Below, in pieces: positions 46,358 through 57,302 of a DNA stretch of 60,000 bases (position 1 is its first letter; each line of letters begins with the position of its first letter). Source of the stretch: Takakia lepidozioides. Its lineage: Eukaryota > Streptophyta > Takakiopsida > Takakiales > Takakiaceae. The stretch is taken from assembly GCA_030704615.1 (NCBI GenBank), contig CM060734.1:51044042-51104041 (forward strand), in the 5' to 3' direction. A program made the translations under genes and the position numbers. The notes below the pieces were generated by a model. That model made no database searches and was not told where the DNA came from. It saw only the letters and a program-made list of their open reading frames with translations.

Positions 46358-47207
46358 CTTCCTTCCTCGCGTACGTTTGTACCTTGCTATCGCAGATCTA
46401 GTGTAAATCGGTTTACTGCTGTCTCCAGAACACAGTTGAAGAATGAGCAGAGAATATGGCGGAGGAAGCTCAGATAACGACTGTGCATATTATGTTATTC
46501 TTTCCAGATATGCAGCCGTCCATTTTAATTACTTTTCTTGTGGGCCCAGTGGTCAGAGAATCCCTAGGTGCAGTGTCGCAAGCTGTTAAAACCGTTAACC
46601 AGAACCTCATCAATAAACCCAAAAACAAAGCCGACTTCCTGGAAGCATGCCACAGGATCTGAGAATGGGATTGCAGATTAAGTAAATGTATCTATATACT
46701 ACTACCAATGATCATGCGCACCTGGAAAGTTCCAAATGTGAAACGAATGTGGGGTTTGGCTAACAAGGATGACCGTGTATGATATTCCAAATTTGTCATC
46801 AAACTCTCGTTCATTTACATTTATTTGTGTAAGACTGCGCATCAATTTCTGGGATTCGCTGTTATTTTTAAGTATTGAAACCGTTCTAATAAAGAACACG
46901 CCGTTTTTTTTGGGCGACACACGTCAGACATCCATAACTGAATACAAACAGCTGTACACCAATTGCTGGCATGTGCACTAATAAGGGAACGACTATGTGT
47001 AACGGTCACGCGGGAGGGAATCCGATGCTTCTAGAGACACGCAAGAACGCAGGCAATCCCGCAAAATCGGGAGTCACTGCGTTTTTCTACTTTTCGCGCT
47101 TAGAGGGAGAGTGGTAGTCAAGCTGGAGAGGGTTCCTTCTAGAATACGAAAGAGAAGAAAGTCTCTTTATTTTACTTCCCTTAGAGAGACGCAGAGCAAG
47201 AGAGAAA
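46358..47207. promoter_or_regulatory. Divergent intergenic region of the element
   Basis: About 850 bp separates the starts of the transposase (minus) and the ParB-methyltransferase gene (plus), so it should contain both promoters. No clear TATA box was picked out. 46540-46650 has an unexplained open frame. 46990-47080 is GC-richer with AATCCCGCAAAATCGGGAGT, a small inverted repeat (ATCCCGC / CGGGA). Confidence 0.4.
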
Positions 47208-47704
47208 ATGACGAGGCGTCGTTTGTTGGAGAACACAGGGCCAAGGCAGCAGGTGAACGCGGAGACTGATTCACAAGAGCAGACGGAGACTGAGGCAGCG
47301 GCTGTGACACAGTCGGCGATAAGAGTGCGCCAGCCTGTGGAGGCAGAGATGATTCGCAGGGACACTGAAGAAGGTGGAAGCACGCGGAACGCCGAACCGG
47401 GAGAAGGTCAAGAAACCCTTGCGCAGACAGAAATTCCAGCAGATGTGAGAGGGAAGAGGAAAGCTGCAGAAGGGGATCAAATTTCAAACCTAAGAAGGTG
47501 CCAACTTACATTTCATTGTTGAAGATATGCGTAGAGATTGAGTGGAATGTCCAGACAGGGATTGTCGCTACCGACCATCACAAAGGTGTGCGAAGGGTTT
47601 ACAGCGCAATGAGTTGGGACTATCGGTACAGTCATCACTGGTGTTCTAGTCTGTCTGATTGCCTTTCAAGGAGTCCTTCCTCTTCCTTCTTTAGCAGGAA
47701 CTAC

Positions 47705-48032
47705 TGAATTGCGAGCGTCGTTAACGCCATTCGATTCTCCTCATGAGATTTATGTACCTATGTGTTTGAAGAGAGAGTCTGCACTTACTATTCGCCCTAA
47801 ACTACACTGAATGTCGTTGCCGCCAATCAGTTGCACATGTATGTCATTACACAACACCGATCCGGCAGGTCGTTATCTTTTGTGATTGTCGTTAACGCCG
47901 TTCGCTATCGCTCTCGCTTTTGTTTTGAATACGGCAGTCTCAGCTTTGCATGTGTAGATTGTGCTGAATTCTTTCACACCATTCATGGTGAGTTTCCTTG
48001 AGACAGAGTGATGGTCGTTACCGCCATTCACT
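47705..48032. repeat. Family B palindromes, degenerate copies in intron 1
   Basis: GTCGTT(A/G)(A/C)CG(C)C-centred copies at 47711-47733, 47808-47829, 47882-47904 and 48007-48032 (AGTGATGG and CCATTCACT arms). All lie between the first exon (ends 47497) and the second (starts 48050) of the ParB-methyltransferase gene. Confidence 0.65.
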
Positions 48033-49880
48033 ATTTGCAAATCACTCAGTCAGAACTGAATGGCATCGTGCAGAAAACTGTGAGGTCGAAGCCTACAGGA
48101 TCAGAGGGGAAAGGATCTGGAGATGGGGACGAGTCCGCAAAAAGCTCAGAGAATACAGATGAAGCAGATGAATCCGAAGTGCACTACCTTGACAAGGTGA
48201 AAGAACTCATGTCATTCCAGAAGGTAAACTCTCAGGAGGTTATAAGGGACATGCTCGTATCTGGAGGGCGTCTGGACATACCTCTGTGCCGGATGATATC
48301 AATGCCTGTTGTGCGTCCACCTCTTTCCCATGACATAACAAAATTGGAGAGTGATTTTGTGCATGGATATAGACTTGGTGCACAAGTTTTTTATGTGTCA
48401 CTGACGGATATAAATGGGAAAAGCACATTAGTGTCTCCAGAGATCAGTGATAACTGGGATGAGTGCTGGAAAGATGCCAATGAGGAGTTCGAGCTGGGCC
48501 TCATGATGGGAAAGAAACACCAGCAATTCTGCAACCACATGTTCTACGTCTGGGACGGCAACCACCGATTGCTACATTCAGAAACACCATTCGAAAGACA
48601 AAGACAAGCATGTTGCTGTGGAGGCAATGGTTTTGGATCCTGGAAACGACATCGCTAGGCTTCTTACAGCTATGCACGACGTGAACAAGTAAGTCATCCA
48701 GGAGATTTCATTCCCCTCTGTAGTCTTATTAATCCTCAAAAAACAGTGTTAAGGAATGCAATGTTTCCAATTTTTTGCAGATCGACAGAGAAATCGCATG
48801 TGACAACAAGCTTGGTTCACACACTATTCCGAATTCAGAGGATTGGTCTGATGAAGCTGGATGATTTTCGGACAGTACTACCACCCAATATCATCAAGAA
48901 GTGCGAAACAGGAAGAGCTGCAGGCACTTGGTATTCTTTGACACGAGAGGCGTTTCTGGAGTACATGTATGCGTAAGCCCGAGTCTGTACTCTGTTTACT
49001 TTTCGAATACATGTTTGTAGTCCCTTCGGAGCTAATCACTACTTGAATGAATGCAGCAAGAACTGGCAGAGGCAGCTGAGAAGGGAAAATCCGAATATTA
49101 TTACTACTACCAGAAGAACTAAGGACATCAAAGGGTGTTGAAGCTGCAATAAAGAAGGAGTTTGAATGCGAAGAACCAAATTGATGTCAGCCTTCGGAAA
49201 GCAGCTTAATAGTAGATCCTGGACTTGGTCCTGAGTTCCTTCAGCAGATCAAAAACACACTATGACAAGCATGTGCATCCGGAGATGCAGCAGGAGAAAT
49301 TGCACCGGCTGGCCATATCGATGGTCGACCCACAAACAAAAATAAGGTGGCTGGAGATATGGAACTCAGATCAAACAGTAAAGGACTTGAATCAGTTCCC
49401 AAAGAGCACCATACAGCCTGGCACAAAGGTGGAAGGAATCAGTGATTTGGTGTTTGATAACTGGCCCACAAGGCTACATTTTGGAGTCAGGTGTGTATTC
49501 GAACATGCTGTTTCTCTCTTCAAGTATGTGATGAGTATCTTTTTGCAATTCTGACAAAATATACTATTTGCAAGCTCGAAAAGCGCGCCGTCATTGTGCT
49601 GGATCAGACTTGAAGGACCTGAACATTTCGATTGTTTCCCCTCCCCAAATGTCATTGGAGGCATACATAAGGAAGTGGAGAGGTCTCACCTGGAGATAGG
49701 TTTTTTCCGGGAGTTCTCCAAAGATGGTAACATTTTACGGTCCAACGACTTTGACAGTCAGGTTGGAGGAGAGTGGGCCATGATGCGAGTTGTGTACAGG
49801 TGCAATGTCAAACTTGAAACTCTACTGTTTTTGGGGAAAAAAATGTGGCTTCATATGGATTGCAATCTTTAGATCCAGAT

Positions 49881-50587
49881 TGAATGTCGTTGACGACATT
49901 CACTTCTTTGTCTGAGTCATTCTTAAGCGAGTATGAATTCACCTGGTTAGGATCTAAGGGTGCAATTATATTGTCCCTGATTAGAATTGATAATGTCCTT
50001 GAATGGCGTTGACGACATTCACATACGGAGTTGTTGAGAGGTCCTCAAGAGTTATTTAAATTTTTGTAATGTCCATAGAGGTTACAGTGAGGGTTCCTCA
50101 CTTCATTTTGCTGAATGTCAATGCAGACATTCAGTTGTTCTGCATTGTTTTTGCCTCTTGCGAGAATCTGGAGGCTTGATAAGCTCTGTTTTGAAGAAAT
50201 CCAAAGTGAATGTCGTTGACGACATTCACAGCTGTGTCTGTATTATTCAACAGCGACAATTCAATTTACATGGATTGGGAGCTAAGTAATTGGTTTCTTT
50301 TTTGTATTTTTGTGAATGGCGTTGACGCCATTCACATACAGTGATGTTGTGAGGTCCAATCGCGTTATGAATGTGCATTGAGTTTTCCTGGAGGGTTCCT
50401 TACTCAATTTTTTTTTTCCATGTGATTTTGCTTCATTTAAGTAATAATTTGGCTTCATTCTGAATGTCGTTGACGACATTCACTTCTATGTCTGTGTCAT
50501 TCCTAAACGATAATTTGCATTCACCTGGATTAGGTGTATTTACAGTATCATTGAATGGAATGTTCTGAATGGCGTTGACGACATTCA
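49881..50587. repeat. Family B palindrome array in an intron of the ParB-methyltransferase gene
   Basis: Seven palindromes: 49881-49902, 50000-50021, 50111-50134, 50206-50229, 50311-50336, 50461-50482, 50566-50587. The best has 12-nt arms (TGTGAATGGCGT, centre TG, then the exact complement). They belong to three tandem units of about 255-325 bp, each with an ATGTCGT-type and a GTTGACGCC/GACGAC-type copy about 105-119 bp apart (49881 and 50000; 50206 and 50311; 50461 and 50566). All are within the intron 49800-50727. Confidence 0.9.
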
Positions 50588-53039
50588 TATCTGGAGCAGT
50601 AGTGTGGTCCTGAAAGGTCCTTGGAGCAGTTCTCAGAGCCATTTCAATCTATGTTTTATTCTTTCTGTTCTACTTGCATCTTACTCACTGAGCGCTTTTG
50701 TGGGTTGGGATTTCCTTTTTTTTTCAGGTACACGAAATATGTGCTTATGGAAGGAAATCACCTGAGCGGAATTCCCGACTATCTTGACATGTGGTCGGAC
50801 CCTGCAAACGATCCAACCATGTATACTGCAGGGATATTGAAGGACTGGAGTCCTTCTCACTTCAGAGACTGTGGGTGGTACCTTGACTGCCCACCTGAGC
50901 ACACGACCTTTCAAGAACAGCATATGAAATACTTGAACAAACGCTGAGATGCTGGCGCCTTTGACTGACGAAGAGTATCAACGAAACATAGCAACATTGG
51001 CTGCCAAGGAGCCTGATGCTCAGGGAACGCCGCAGAAGGGAAAGAAGGCGGGCCGCAAACCAAAAGACAAGGCTGTTGATGTCATAGCCATCTCACCCAG
51101 CAAAGCCAAAGGACAAAGACAAGTCCAAAGAGAAGGAAAAGGACAAGGGGAAGGAGAATGAAAAGGAGATGGAGAGTGGGCAGGACTTTACTGCTGGAAG
51201 ATATACCCGCACTCTTCAGTGCGTGTTCGATGCCAAGCCACACCCTTCCCGTTCTGATTCAGCAGGAGAGATGAAAATTGTTAATGAGGGTTGGCTTTCG
51301 ATGATGCAGAGTCGAAAGAGAGGATACACTGGGGTGCCATCCCCTACCTGGGACAATATAATCTCATTCCTCAATCTGGTGAGAATTCCAGTTTCTTTCC
51401 TTTTTCTCTGAAAGTTTCGTTGGCAGTATTTCAGTCTCGTTCTTTGAAAACATTCTTGCCATCGTTCTTATAAAAAACATGTCTGTTGCAGGTGAGCACA
51501 GGTCCCACCTTCGTGTGCGGTGTGCAGAAAACTTATGCGGCCGACATTGTCATTCTCGACATCCCGGATGGCCAGGCTGTGCCAGAAGTTCTTCCAAAGG
51601 GCAAGACGCCAGGCTGGAACAAATTCGAGGACAACTACTGGAGTTGGGTGTTCGGGTTCTGTAACAATTTCCTCTCTGATGCAGGGACACTTCTGCTTTT
51701 TCAGTCATGTGACAATGATAGTCGTCGGGCATTGGCATCATACCTCAAGTCTTCAGGGTTTGAAGTTTTGCGCACATGGAATTGTGTGAACAGCCTCTAC
51801 CTTGTGAAAGGGGGTTTCCCTGGTCAGCTGGTATGCCGTCTCCTTCTGCTTGTGCTTTGATCATGAGTTTCAATTTTCTCTGCAGCTCCACTCTAGTAGA
51901 ATGTTTATGATCGACACCGATCATCACCGATTCATGATTTTTTTGTGTCAGAGTTCTGAATAGCCGATGTACACACTTCCACTATAGATTGTGTTTACCA
52001 CACTAACCTGCTATCTTTGGCAGACGAGGATGTTCGAGGCGATCTGCCTGCGGAGGATTCGCACATCAAAGACACCATCCTCCATCCGCAGCTTTGAGAT
52101 TTCTGACCAGGGTTGTTTCGTCAACCCCCCCTATGAGCCCCATGTCGATGACATTTTGTACAACTTCATGCAGTCCAGTCAGACTCTGAAGAGACCAGAT
52201 GGCACTCCCTGGAGAGGTGCAAAGGAAAAGTCACCAGCATTCATGCAAATACTGCTGGAGTCATGCAGCCACCGCTCTGCACGGGTGGTCGATCTTTCTG
52301 TGTCCACAGGTTCGTCCCTTCCGAATTGGTTTCCTTTCAACAGTTTCATCTGCTTAAATCCCCCCTCCAAACTGTTCATGTTCTCCTGTCTGGTGCAGGA
52401 GCAACTTACCACGCATGCAAGGCAGGCGGAAGAAGCCTTTTTGGCATGGAGGGTGATTCTGACCTCTACAACACAGTGCTCCTCCCCCTTTGTCTGGCTC
52501 CACTTCAGGCACACAGACTGATCGGATTCAAATTCGAAATGATGACGATCCCGAAGATAAGCAGGTCGACAACGACTTTTCATGTGAGTAAGTGCTAAAC
52601 CCTCTTGGGAGTCATACTCAATTTCTCGATAACATCAAAGTTACAGTAATAACTTTTTCAGGCTGTCTTTCAGGAAAGCAGGTGTGGATCTTCAGGAGAT
52701 ACAGTCATTTCTGGCGAGTCTGTTTTCGACAGCCCCCTTCCAATTTTCTGCTTCCTGTTTATGCCGAAGCAATGGCACTTCACGCGGCCGAGTCCCTATC
52801 CCCTGACTTTTTAGTGGCCAGCCGTAGGTGTATCCAGCGTGGATCCGGTGTTCTAAAATACTTAGACTTAGATGCAGAGGAAGGGGATACATTGTACTGA
52901 CTCTGAGTCAGACTGAACTGTATTTCTTTTAATATTCATTTTCATATATCTGGAAAACGTTGAATCCCCTTCCTCCACCGTAGTTGTTCCTTTAGAACAA
53001 ATAATAATCACAGAATCAACTTTCGTTTAAATTGCAATA

Positions 53040-53410
53040 TGTATGAATCCATCTCACAAACCTCCTGACTCTTCTCATATCCATTGTGCATTCATCTACA
53101 CTGTATTCATGCGTGCTCCATTCATGAATTTTTCCTTTGTACAACATCCATTGTACATTCATCCTCTGTACTCTTTAATCCACCCCACAAACCTTCCACA
53201 CTCATTTCATATACGTTGTGCATTCGTCAAAAGATTTGGTCATGCATCTTCCTGTCATGAATTTTTGTCATTGCTCAACATCCATTATACATTCATCCAT
53301 TTTACTCTTATCCATCCCTCATTCATCCATCTACATACATTTTTCACACTCATCCATCTGTTTATCATCCAACTGTACATTCATCCATCCTTTATTCAAT
53401 GCCTTTTATT
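53040..53410 (-). repeat. ATGGATGAATG minisatellite, right
   Basis: CATTCATCCAT-type units, the reverse complement of the left tract at 38990-39240 and longer than it. It lies between the methyltransferase 3' end and the CCGCGG segment. Confidence 0.8.
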
Positions 53411-53553
53411 ATGTCGTCCAGCTTGTTTCCGCGGTAAAGGGTGCCAATCCGCGGGAATACACTCCACTTCTTTCTGGGCGCGTGGTGACGCGGCCTTCAC
53501 GTGTGATGACGTGGAGTGAGCCCCGTGACGTGGCATTTGCGCAAGGTGACGTG

Positions 53554-53577
53554 GCGTGAGCGCAGTTGCGCTCACGC
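53554..53577. repeat. Terminal hairpin, right end
   Basis: Perfect 11-bp arms (GCGTGAGCGCA and complement) around GT. It is followed by GCTCACGTGACC and GGCTCACGCC, further copies of the same word, up to the end at 53612. Confidence 0.85.
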
Positions 53578-53612
53578 GCTCACGTGACCAGGCTCACGCC
53601 GAGGCATCCCTG

Positions 53613-54240
53613 CATAACAAGGTAACTTGTTAACATGAAAACAGGAAGAAATACGAACCGGAAGCACAACCATGATACACTAGCTGTAGGTCACGACTGA
53701 TTGTTCTGAGCGGGCTGAGTGCTTAGAGATATCCAACTCTTCTGTTTTGGAGTTCCCACCTCGGATAGCAAAGGGATGGTTGAGTAAAAGCCGCTCGACA
53801 TTTGGCAACCATACTGGGGAACTAGGTCAAGAACAACCAGATGTGACATGCATCCGGTGGGATCATGGTGGTTGGAGAATTAAAGAATTTGATGTGAATC
53901 AAATTCCCTGTGGAACTGATAAAGAAAGGTTGTCCAAGCAATTCTTTCAGAGATTCTTGGAATTGCCAGACGGTTGCAAAGAAAACATTCTTAAGAGAGT
54001 GTAGACATCCATGGCACACGTGGGAGGTGCTCGAGGTTCAGAGGGAGTTGGCAGCCAAGGCAGCTGTGATGGATGAGGTTGGGGATTCTTCTCCGGTTGA
54101 GGAGGTCCTCAAGGATGAGATGATGGGGCAGGATGAGGCCTTGTCATTGACTGAGCAGGTAGGGAGTACTGCTCATGAGGTTGCGGCATAACAACCACGA
54201 GACGCGTCTCCTACCTCTAAGTCTGCTGGACTTAAGGTTG
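53613..54240 (+). other. Right flank of the element; unassigned coding-like stretch
   Basis: Open frames at 53747-54004 (contains RWDHGGWRIKEFDVNQIP and LPDGCKENILKRV) and 53910-54191 (VEEVLKDEMMGQDEALSLTE) run toward the gypsy pol in the same orientation. They may be the end of the gypsy gag-protease part or unrelated DNA. No zinc knuckle or protease DSG motif is seen. Confidence 0.25.
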
Positions 54241-55560
54241 CAGTTACAGAGGACAATTGGGAGCCTGACATTGGACCCATTGTCACTGGAGGAGAGAGAC
54301 GACGTATACGGTGGTTCCTGAGGGCTTACATGAATTGCTTTGCCTTCAGTTTGAAGGATTTGGGAGCACTGAAGGGTCAGGAGATTCGTATTGAGTTGGC
54401 CACGAACACGCCAATCTTTCGAAGACCCTATAGATACAGTGACATGGAGAGGTCTTTGATTCAGATGAGGAATCAAGATCTTTGGGAGGCAGGTTTGGTG
54501 GAGCTCTCTGGTGGAGAGTATGCTTCAGCCACGGTGATGTCAGCCAAGAAGGATGTCTATGGCAATTGGACGGAGAGACGTATGTGCGGTGATTACTGGC
54601 CTGTAAATCGTCAGACCAAGTCTGATAAGTATGTCATGCCCACACCGGAGGAGATCTTTGATGTCATTGGGCATGCCAAGGTCTTTAGCACTTTGGACTT
54701 GCGGTCCGGATATCACCAGTTGCCGATCAAAGAGGCGGACAAGCAGAAAACAACATTTTGGGGGATCAATGAGCACGGGAAGGATTGCCTATATCAGTGG
54801 CGGTTCTTGCCATTCGGGCTTTAAGAACGCTCCTGCAAAGTCCAGAGAGTCATGGACATGATTCTAGCAGGGGTAGACTTTGCTCGGTGCTACATAGATG
54901 ACATCATCATCTTTAGTGTTGCAGTGGAGGAGCAGAGAGACCCCTTCAGGTTGTGTTTGAGCGCTTGAGAGCGCACGGATTGAAATTACATCTAGGAAAG
55001 TGCAAGTTCTTCCACAACCAGATTGAGTATCTGGCCATATGATATATCCTGGAGGATTGGGGGTGCAACAGACTAAGGTAGAGGCCATCGCACAGATTCC
55101 ACGTCCCAGGATGTGAGCCGAGTTCAAGCTTTCATGGGGTTGACAAACTACTATCGACGGTTTGTCAAGGGATTTAGTGCTATTGCAAAGGCTCTAACCA
55201 AGCTGACCAAGGTAGACTAGGAGTGGCAGTGGGAAAATGAGCAAGAGCGAGCTTTTCAGGAACTCAAGGCGAGGTTGACCTCGGCGCCGATCTGGAGACG
55301 ACCTATCAGTGGGCGTCCCTTTCAGGTGCATACAGATTGGAGCATGTTGGGGCTTGGAGTGGTGCTCACACAGGTGGATGATGAGGGAAGAGAGTTTCGT
55401 AGTGGCTTATGCTAGCCTCTCGAATAACGCTGCAGAGTCTAAGTATAGCTCATATGAGGGGGAGTGCTTAGCTGCAGTGTGGGCCGTGACACACTTCAGG
55501 TGCTATTCATACGACAATCTCTTCACCCTTGTCACGGATCACCAGCCACTCAAGTGATTG
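54241..55560 (+). pseudogene. Ty3/gypsy pol fragment: reverse transcriptase and RNase H
   Basis: The reverse transcriptase begins after RIELATNTPIFRRPYRYSD and reads RRMCGDYWPVNRQTKSDKYV, IFDVIGHAKVFSTLDLRSGY and HQLPIKEADKQKTTF. After a frameshift at FGL it continues with MDMILAGVDFARCYIDDIII, which holds the catalytic YIDD box. The connection (FVKGFSAIAKALTKLTK, a stop, then EWQWENEQERAFQELKARLT) and RNase H (FQVHTDWSMLGLGVVLTQVD, YSSYEGECLAAVWAVTHFRC, LVTDHQPLK) follow. The frame ends at a stop directly after HQPLK, and the element is cut off at about 55580 by a repeat block. No integrase. At least three frameshifts or stops: inactive. Confidence 0.9.
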
Positions 55561-55594
55561 ATGAAGTCAGACAAGCTTACGGGGAGTTATGATG

Positions 55595-55866
55595 GGCTAG
55601 TGACAGTTTAGTGGTGGACTAGTGGCTGCACTAATGGTGGCTAGTGGCAGCCTAGTGGTTGGACTAGTGACTGCACTAGTGGTGGCTAGTGGCAGACTAG
55701 TGGTTGGACTAGTGGCTGCACTAGTGGTGGCTAGTGGCTGCACTAGGATGGACTAGTGGTGACTAGTGGTGGACTAGTGATAGACTAGTGTTTGGTGTGC
55801 ACATATGTTGTGTGGTTTTGGACAACGATGTAGTTGTGTAGCGATATGTATGCGCACGACATCTTC
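55595..55866 (-). repeat. CACTAGT minisatellite block, copy 2 (inverted)
   Basis: ACTAGTGG, GGCTAGTGGCTGCACTAG and similar units, then a unique part (GGTGTGCACATATGTTGTGT ... GCGATATGTATGCGCA). It is the reverse complement of 11936-12115 and longer in the repeat part. It begins exactly where the gypsy pol is truncated. Confidence 0.85.
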
Positions 55867-56884
55867 TATGTATGTCAATGCGTTTCCTATGTATCCAAGT
55901 ACACCCCCCATATGAAGGTCATTTTTTTTTTTTTTTTTTAAATTTTTTTTTACCAATTTATTCCCATATCAAGGCCCCATTTATTTCTTTCCATGAATTT
56001 AATGAGTAGTAATATATCCAATCATATTGATATATCGCCCGTCCAAGTTCCATGAAAACCTATGCTGTTGGCCCGACTGTCCAACGTTATCTAAGTCATC
56101 TAAGTCTACTCATTTTTTTTCCACAAAACCTATGACCAAATTTGAGCTGGAGACCTTTCCTAGATATCTTTGATGTCGAGGCTCCAATCATCGTCCCAGG
56201 AAAGCCCACTTTGCTATTTTCCGTGAATTTTGAGCGACAAAAAGTACTTTAAATTCCACATCTCCACACCGCATGTCCAAAAATTGCGAGACCAAGCCCG
56301 TGCACCCCTCCTCATCGAGGGCTTTCCAATGAGACCAAGCACCATGGCTGGGGCCTCGCGGTTTGGGACATCTCAACGTGACAAAACAAAACAAATCAAA
56401 ACAAACATCTCGCTACATATTGCAGCTCATTTCACTGTGTCATTGGGAAGACTATAATAAAATTCCAAGCCCAAAATGTGTAACATACTCCAATTTCAGA
56501 TTGAAAAAATGGTTTGACCAGGAAATTTTGGCACCAAAATGATTTTTCCTTGCTAGACCCCATCCACATTCCAATTATGAGGCACCTAAAGCATGTTGCC
56601 CCAAAATTTCAAAGGAGAATTCCAAAATCTTGATAAGGTTGCTTTGAATGGAAAAAGAAGGGGGTTAAAAAACACCATAAACTTTCAAATGACCTATAAT
56701 TCAGCCTCAAGGGATCCAAATTTCATTGGAACCACAATTGCTCTAATGGAATTGTAACCCCCCTTGAATGATTCCTACTACGTTCAAAAAAATTTCATCA
56801 TTCTAACCAAAATGGAGGCAAAGATTTCAATTTATGTAAATTTCAACTTGAATCCCCGCTCAAGCCTGCAAGTATTGCCTAAGC
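55867..56884. other. Non-coding, with a poly-T tract
   Basis: An approximately 29-bp T-rich run near 55921-55949. The rest is AT-rich DNA with no gene or repeat recognised. Confidence 0.4.
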
Positions 56885-57302
56885 CAGTAGATAATTCCGG
56901 GTGTGTGGGATGAATATGTCATAAAAAACGGACGGATGAAAGAGGCATGGATGAATGAAAGAAGGTGATGTACGGATGATGGATGAATGTGGGATGAACG
57001 TGAGTCCTGAAGAGTGGAGGATGCATGGACTGAAATTAAATTGATTGTACAACAAACACGGCATTGACGACAAATTCTATACCCGAGGAAACATGGGGAA
57101 ACCGTAACTACAAACACTGATCCCGCAACCCAAATTTCAAGCCCCCATGGAAAACCATAAACCGAAAACCCATGCCCGCAATGATAAACCCCAAACCCAA
57201 AACCTCGGCACATGAGAATCCAACCCAAAAACCAATTAAAATATTTAAAATTAAAACAAAACCTAAGTGAACTTCCATGTTCTACCATTGAAATAGGGTG
57301 GG

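Larger units (their letters stand above)
47208..52900 (+). pseudogene. ParB-like domain fused to N4/N6-type amino-methyltransferase, multi-exon
   Basis: Exons deduced from GT-AG sites: 47208-47497 (MTRRRLLENTG, Q/E-rich), 48050-48688, 48781-48972, 49057-49490, 49575-49799, 50728-51378, 51492-51830, 52024-52309, 52399-52583, 52662-52900. The second exon has MISMPVVRPPLSHDITKLES, VFYVSLTDINGKSTLVSPEI and NHMFYVWDGNHRLL. The D-G-N-H-R motif is the ParB/Srx signature. It continues (after a frame change) into AVEAMVLDPGNDIARLLTAM. The C-terminal half has VILDIPDGQAVPEV, WSWVFGFCNNFLSDAGTLLL, SGFEVLRTWNCVN, VNPPYEPHVDD, RVVDLSVSTGATYHACKAGG and RSLFGMEGDSDLY: beta-class order, motif IV then I. ParB-methylase fusions are known from phages and bacterial mobile DNA. 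Frameshifts near 48575, 50945 and 51115 and a 2-bp loss at the end indicate decay. Confidence 0.7.
38815..53612. mobile_element. 14.8-kb transposon with long inverted arms, transposase and ParB-methyltransferase gene
   Basis: The outermost 22 bases are identical inverted repeats: both ends start CAGGGATGCCTCGGCGTGAG reading inward, at 38815 and, on the other strand, at 53612. The similarity continues inward through terminal hairpins, CCGCGG-containing segments, an ATGGATGAATG minisatellite and several methyltransferase exons, to about 41567 on the left and 50805 on the right. Between the arms lie a transposase gene (minus, 43065-46357) and the 5' two-thirds of a ParB-methyltransferase gene (plus, from 47208). 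The flanking bases (CTACGCCAC | element | CATAACAAG) show no target duplication of 8 or 9 bp. The outer ends may therefore come from different insertions or a later rearrangement. Decay in all genes indicates an inactive copy. Confidence 0.7.
50805..53612. repeat. Right inverted arm
   Basis: Inverted partner of 38815-41567. It contains the 3' exons of the ParB-methyltransferase gene, the CATTCATCCAT tract, two CCGCGG words (about 53430-53455), four TGACGYGG motifs (about 53484, 53504, 53525, 53547), the terminal hairpin and the 22-bp end. Confidence 0.8.

Noticed and set aside
49881-50587. Palindrome array as a CRISPR array
   Set aside because: Spacing is irregular, the spacers are homologous tandem-unit sequence rather than unique, and the host is a plant with spliced genes.
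47208-52900. ParB-methyltransferase gene as bacterial or phage contamination
   Set aside because: It is split by several consensus introns, and its 3' part is repeated inverted in the same locus beside plant transposon sequence.
38815-53612. Classification as a hAT element from CAGGGATG ends
   Set aside because: The transposase inside carries a GCM/WRKY-like Cys/His domain and MULE-like core blocks, and no 8-bp target duplication is seen, so I left the superfamily open.
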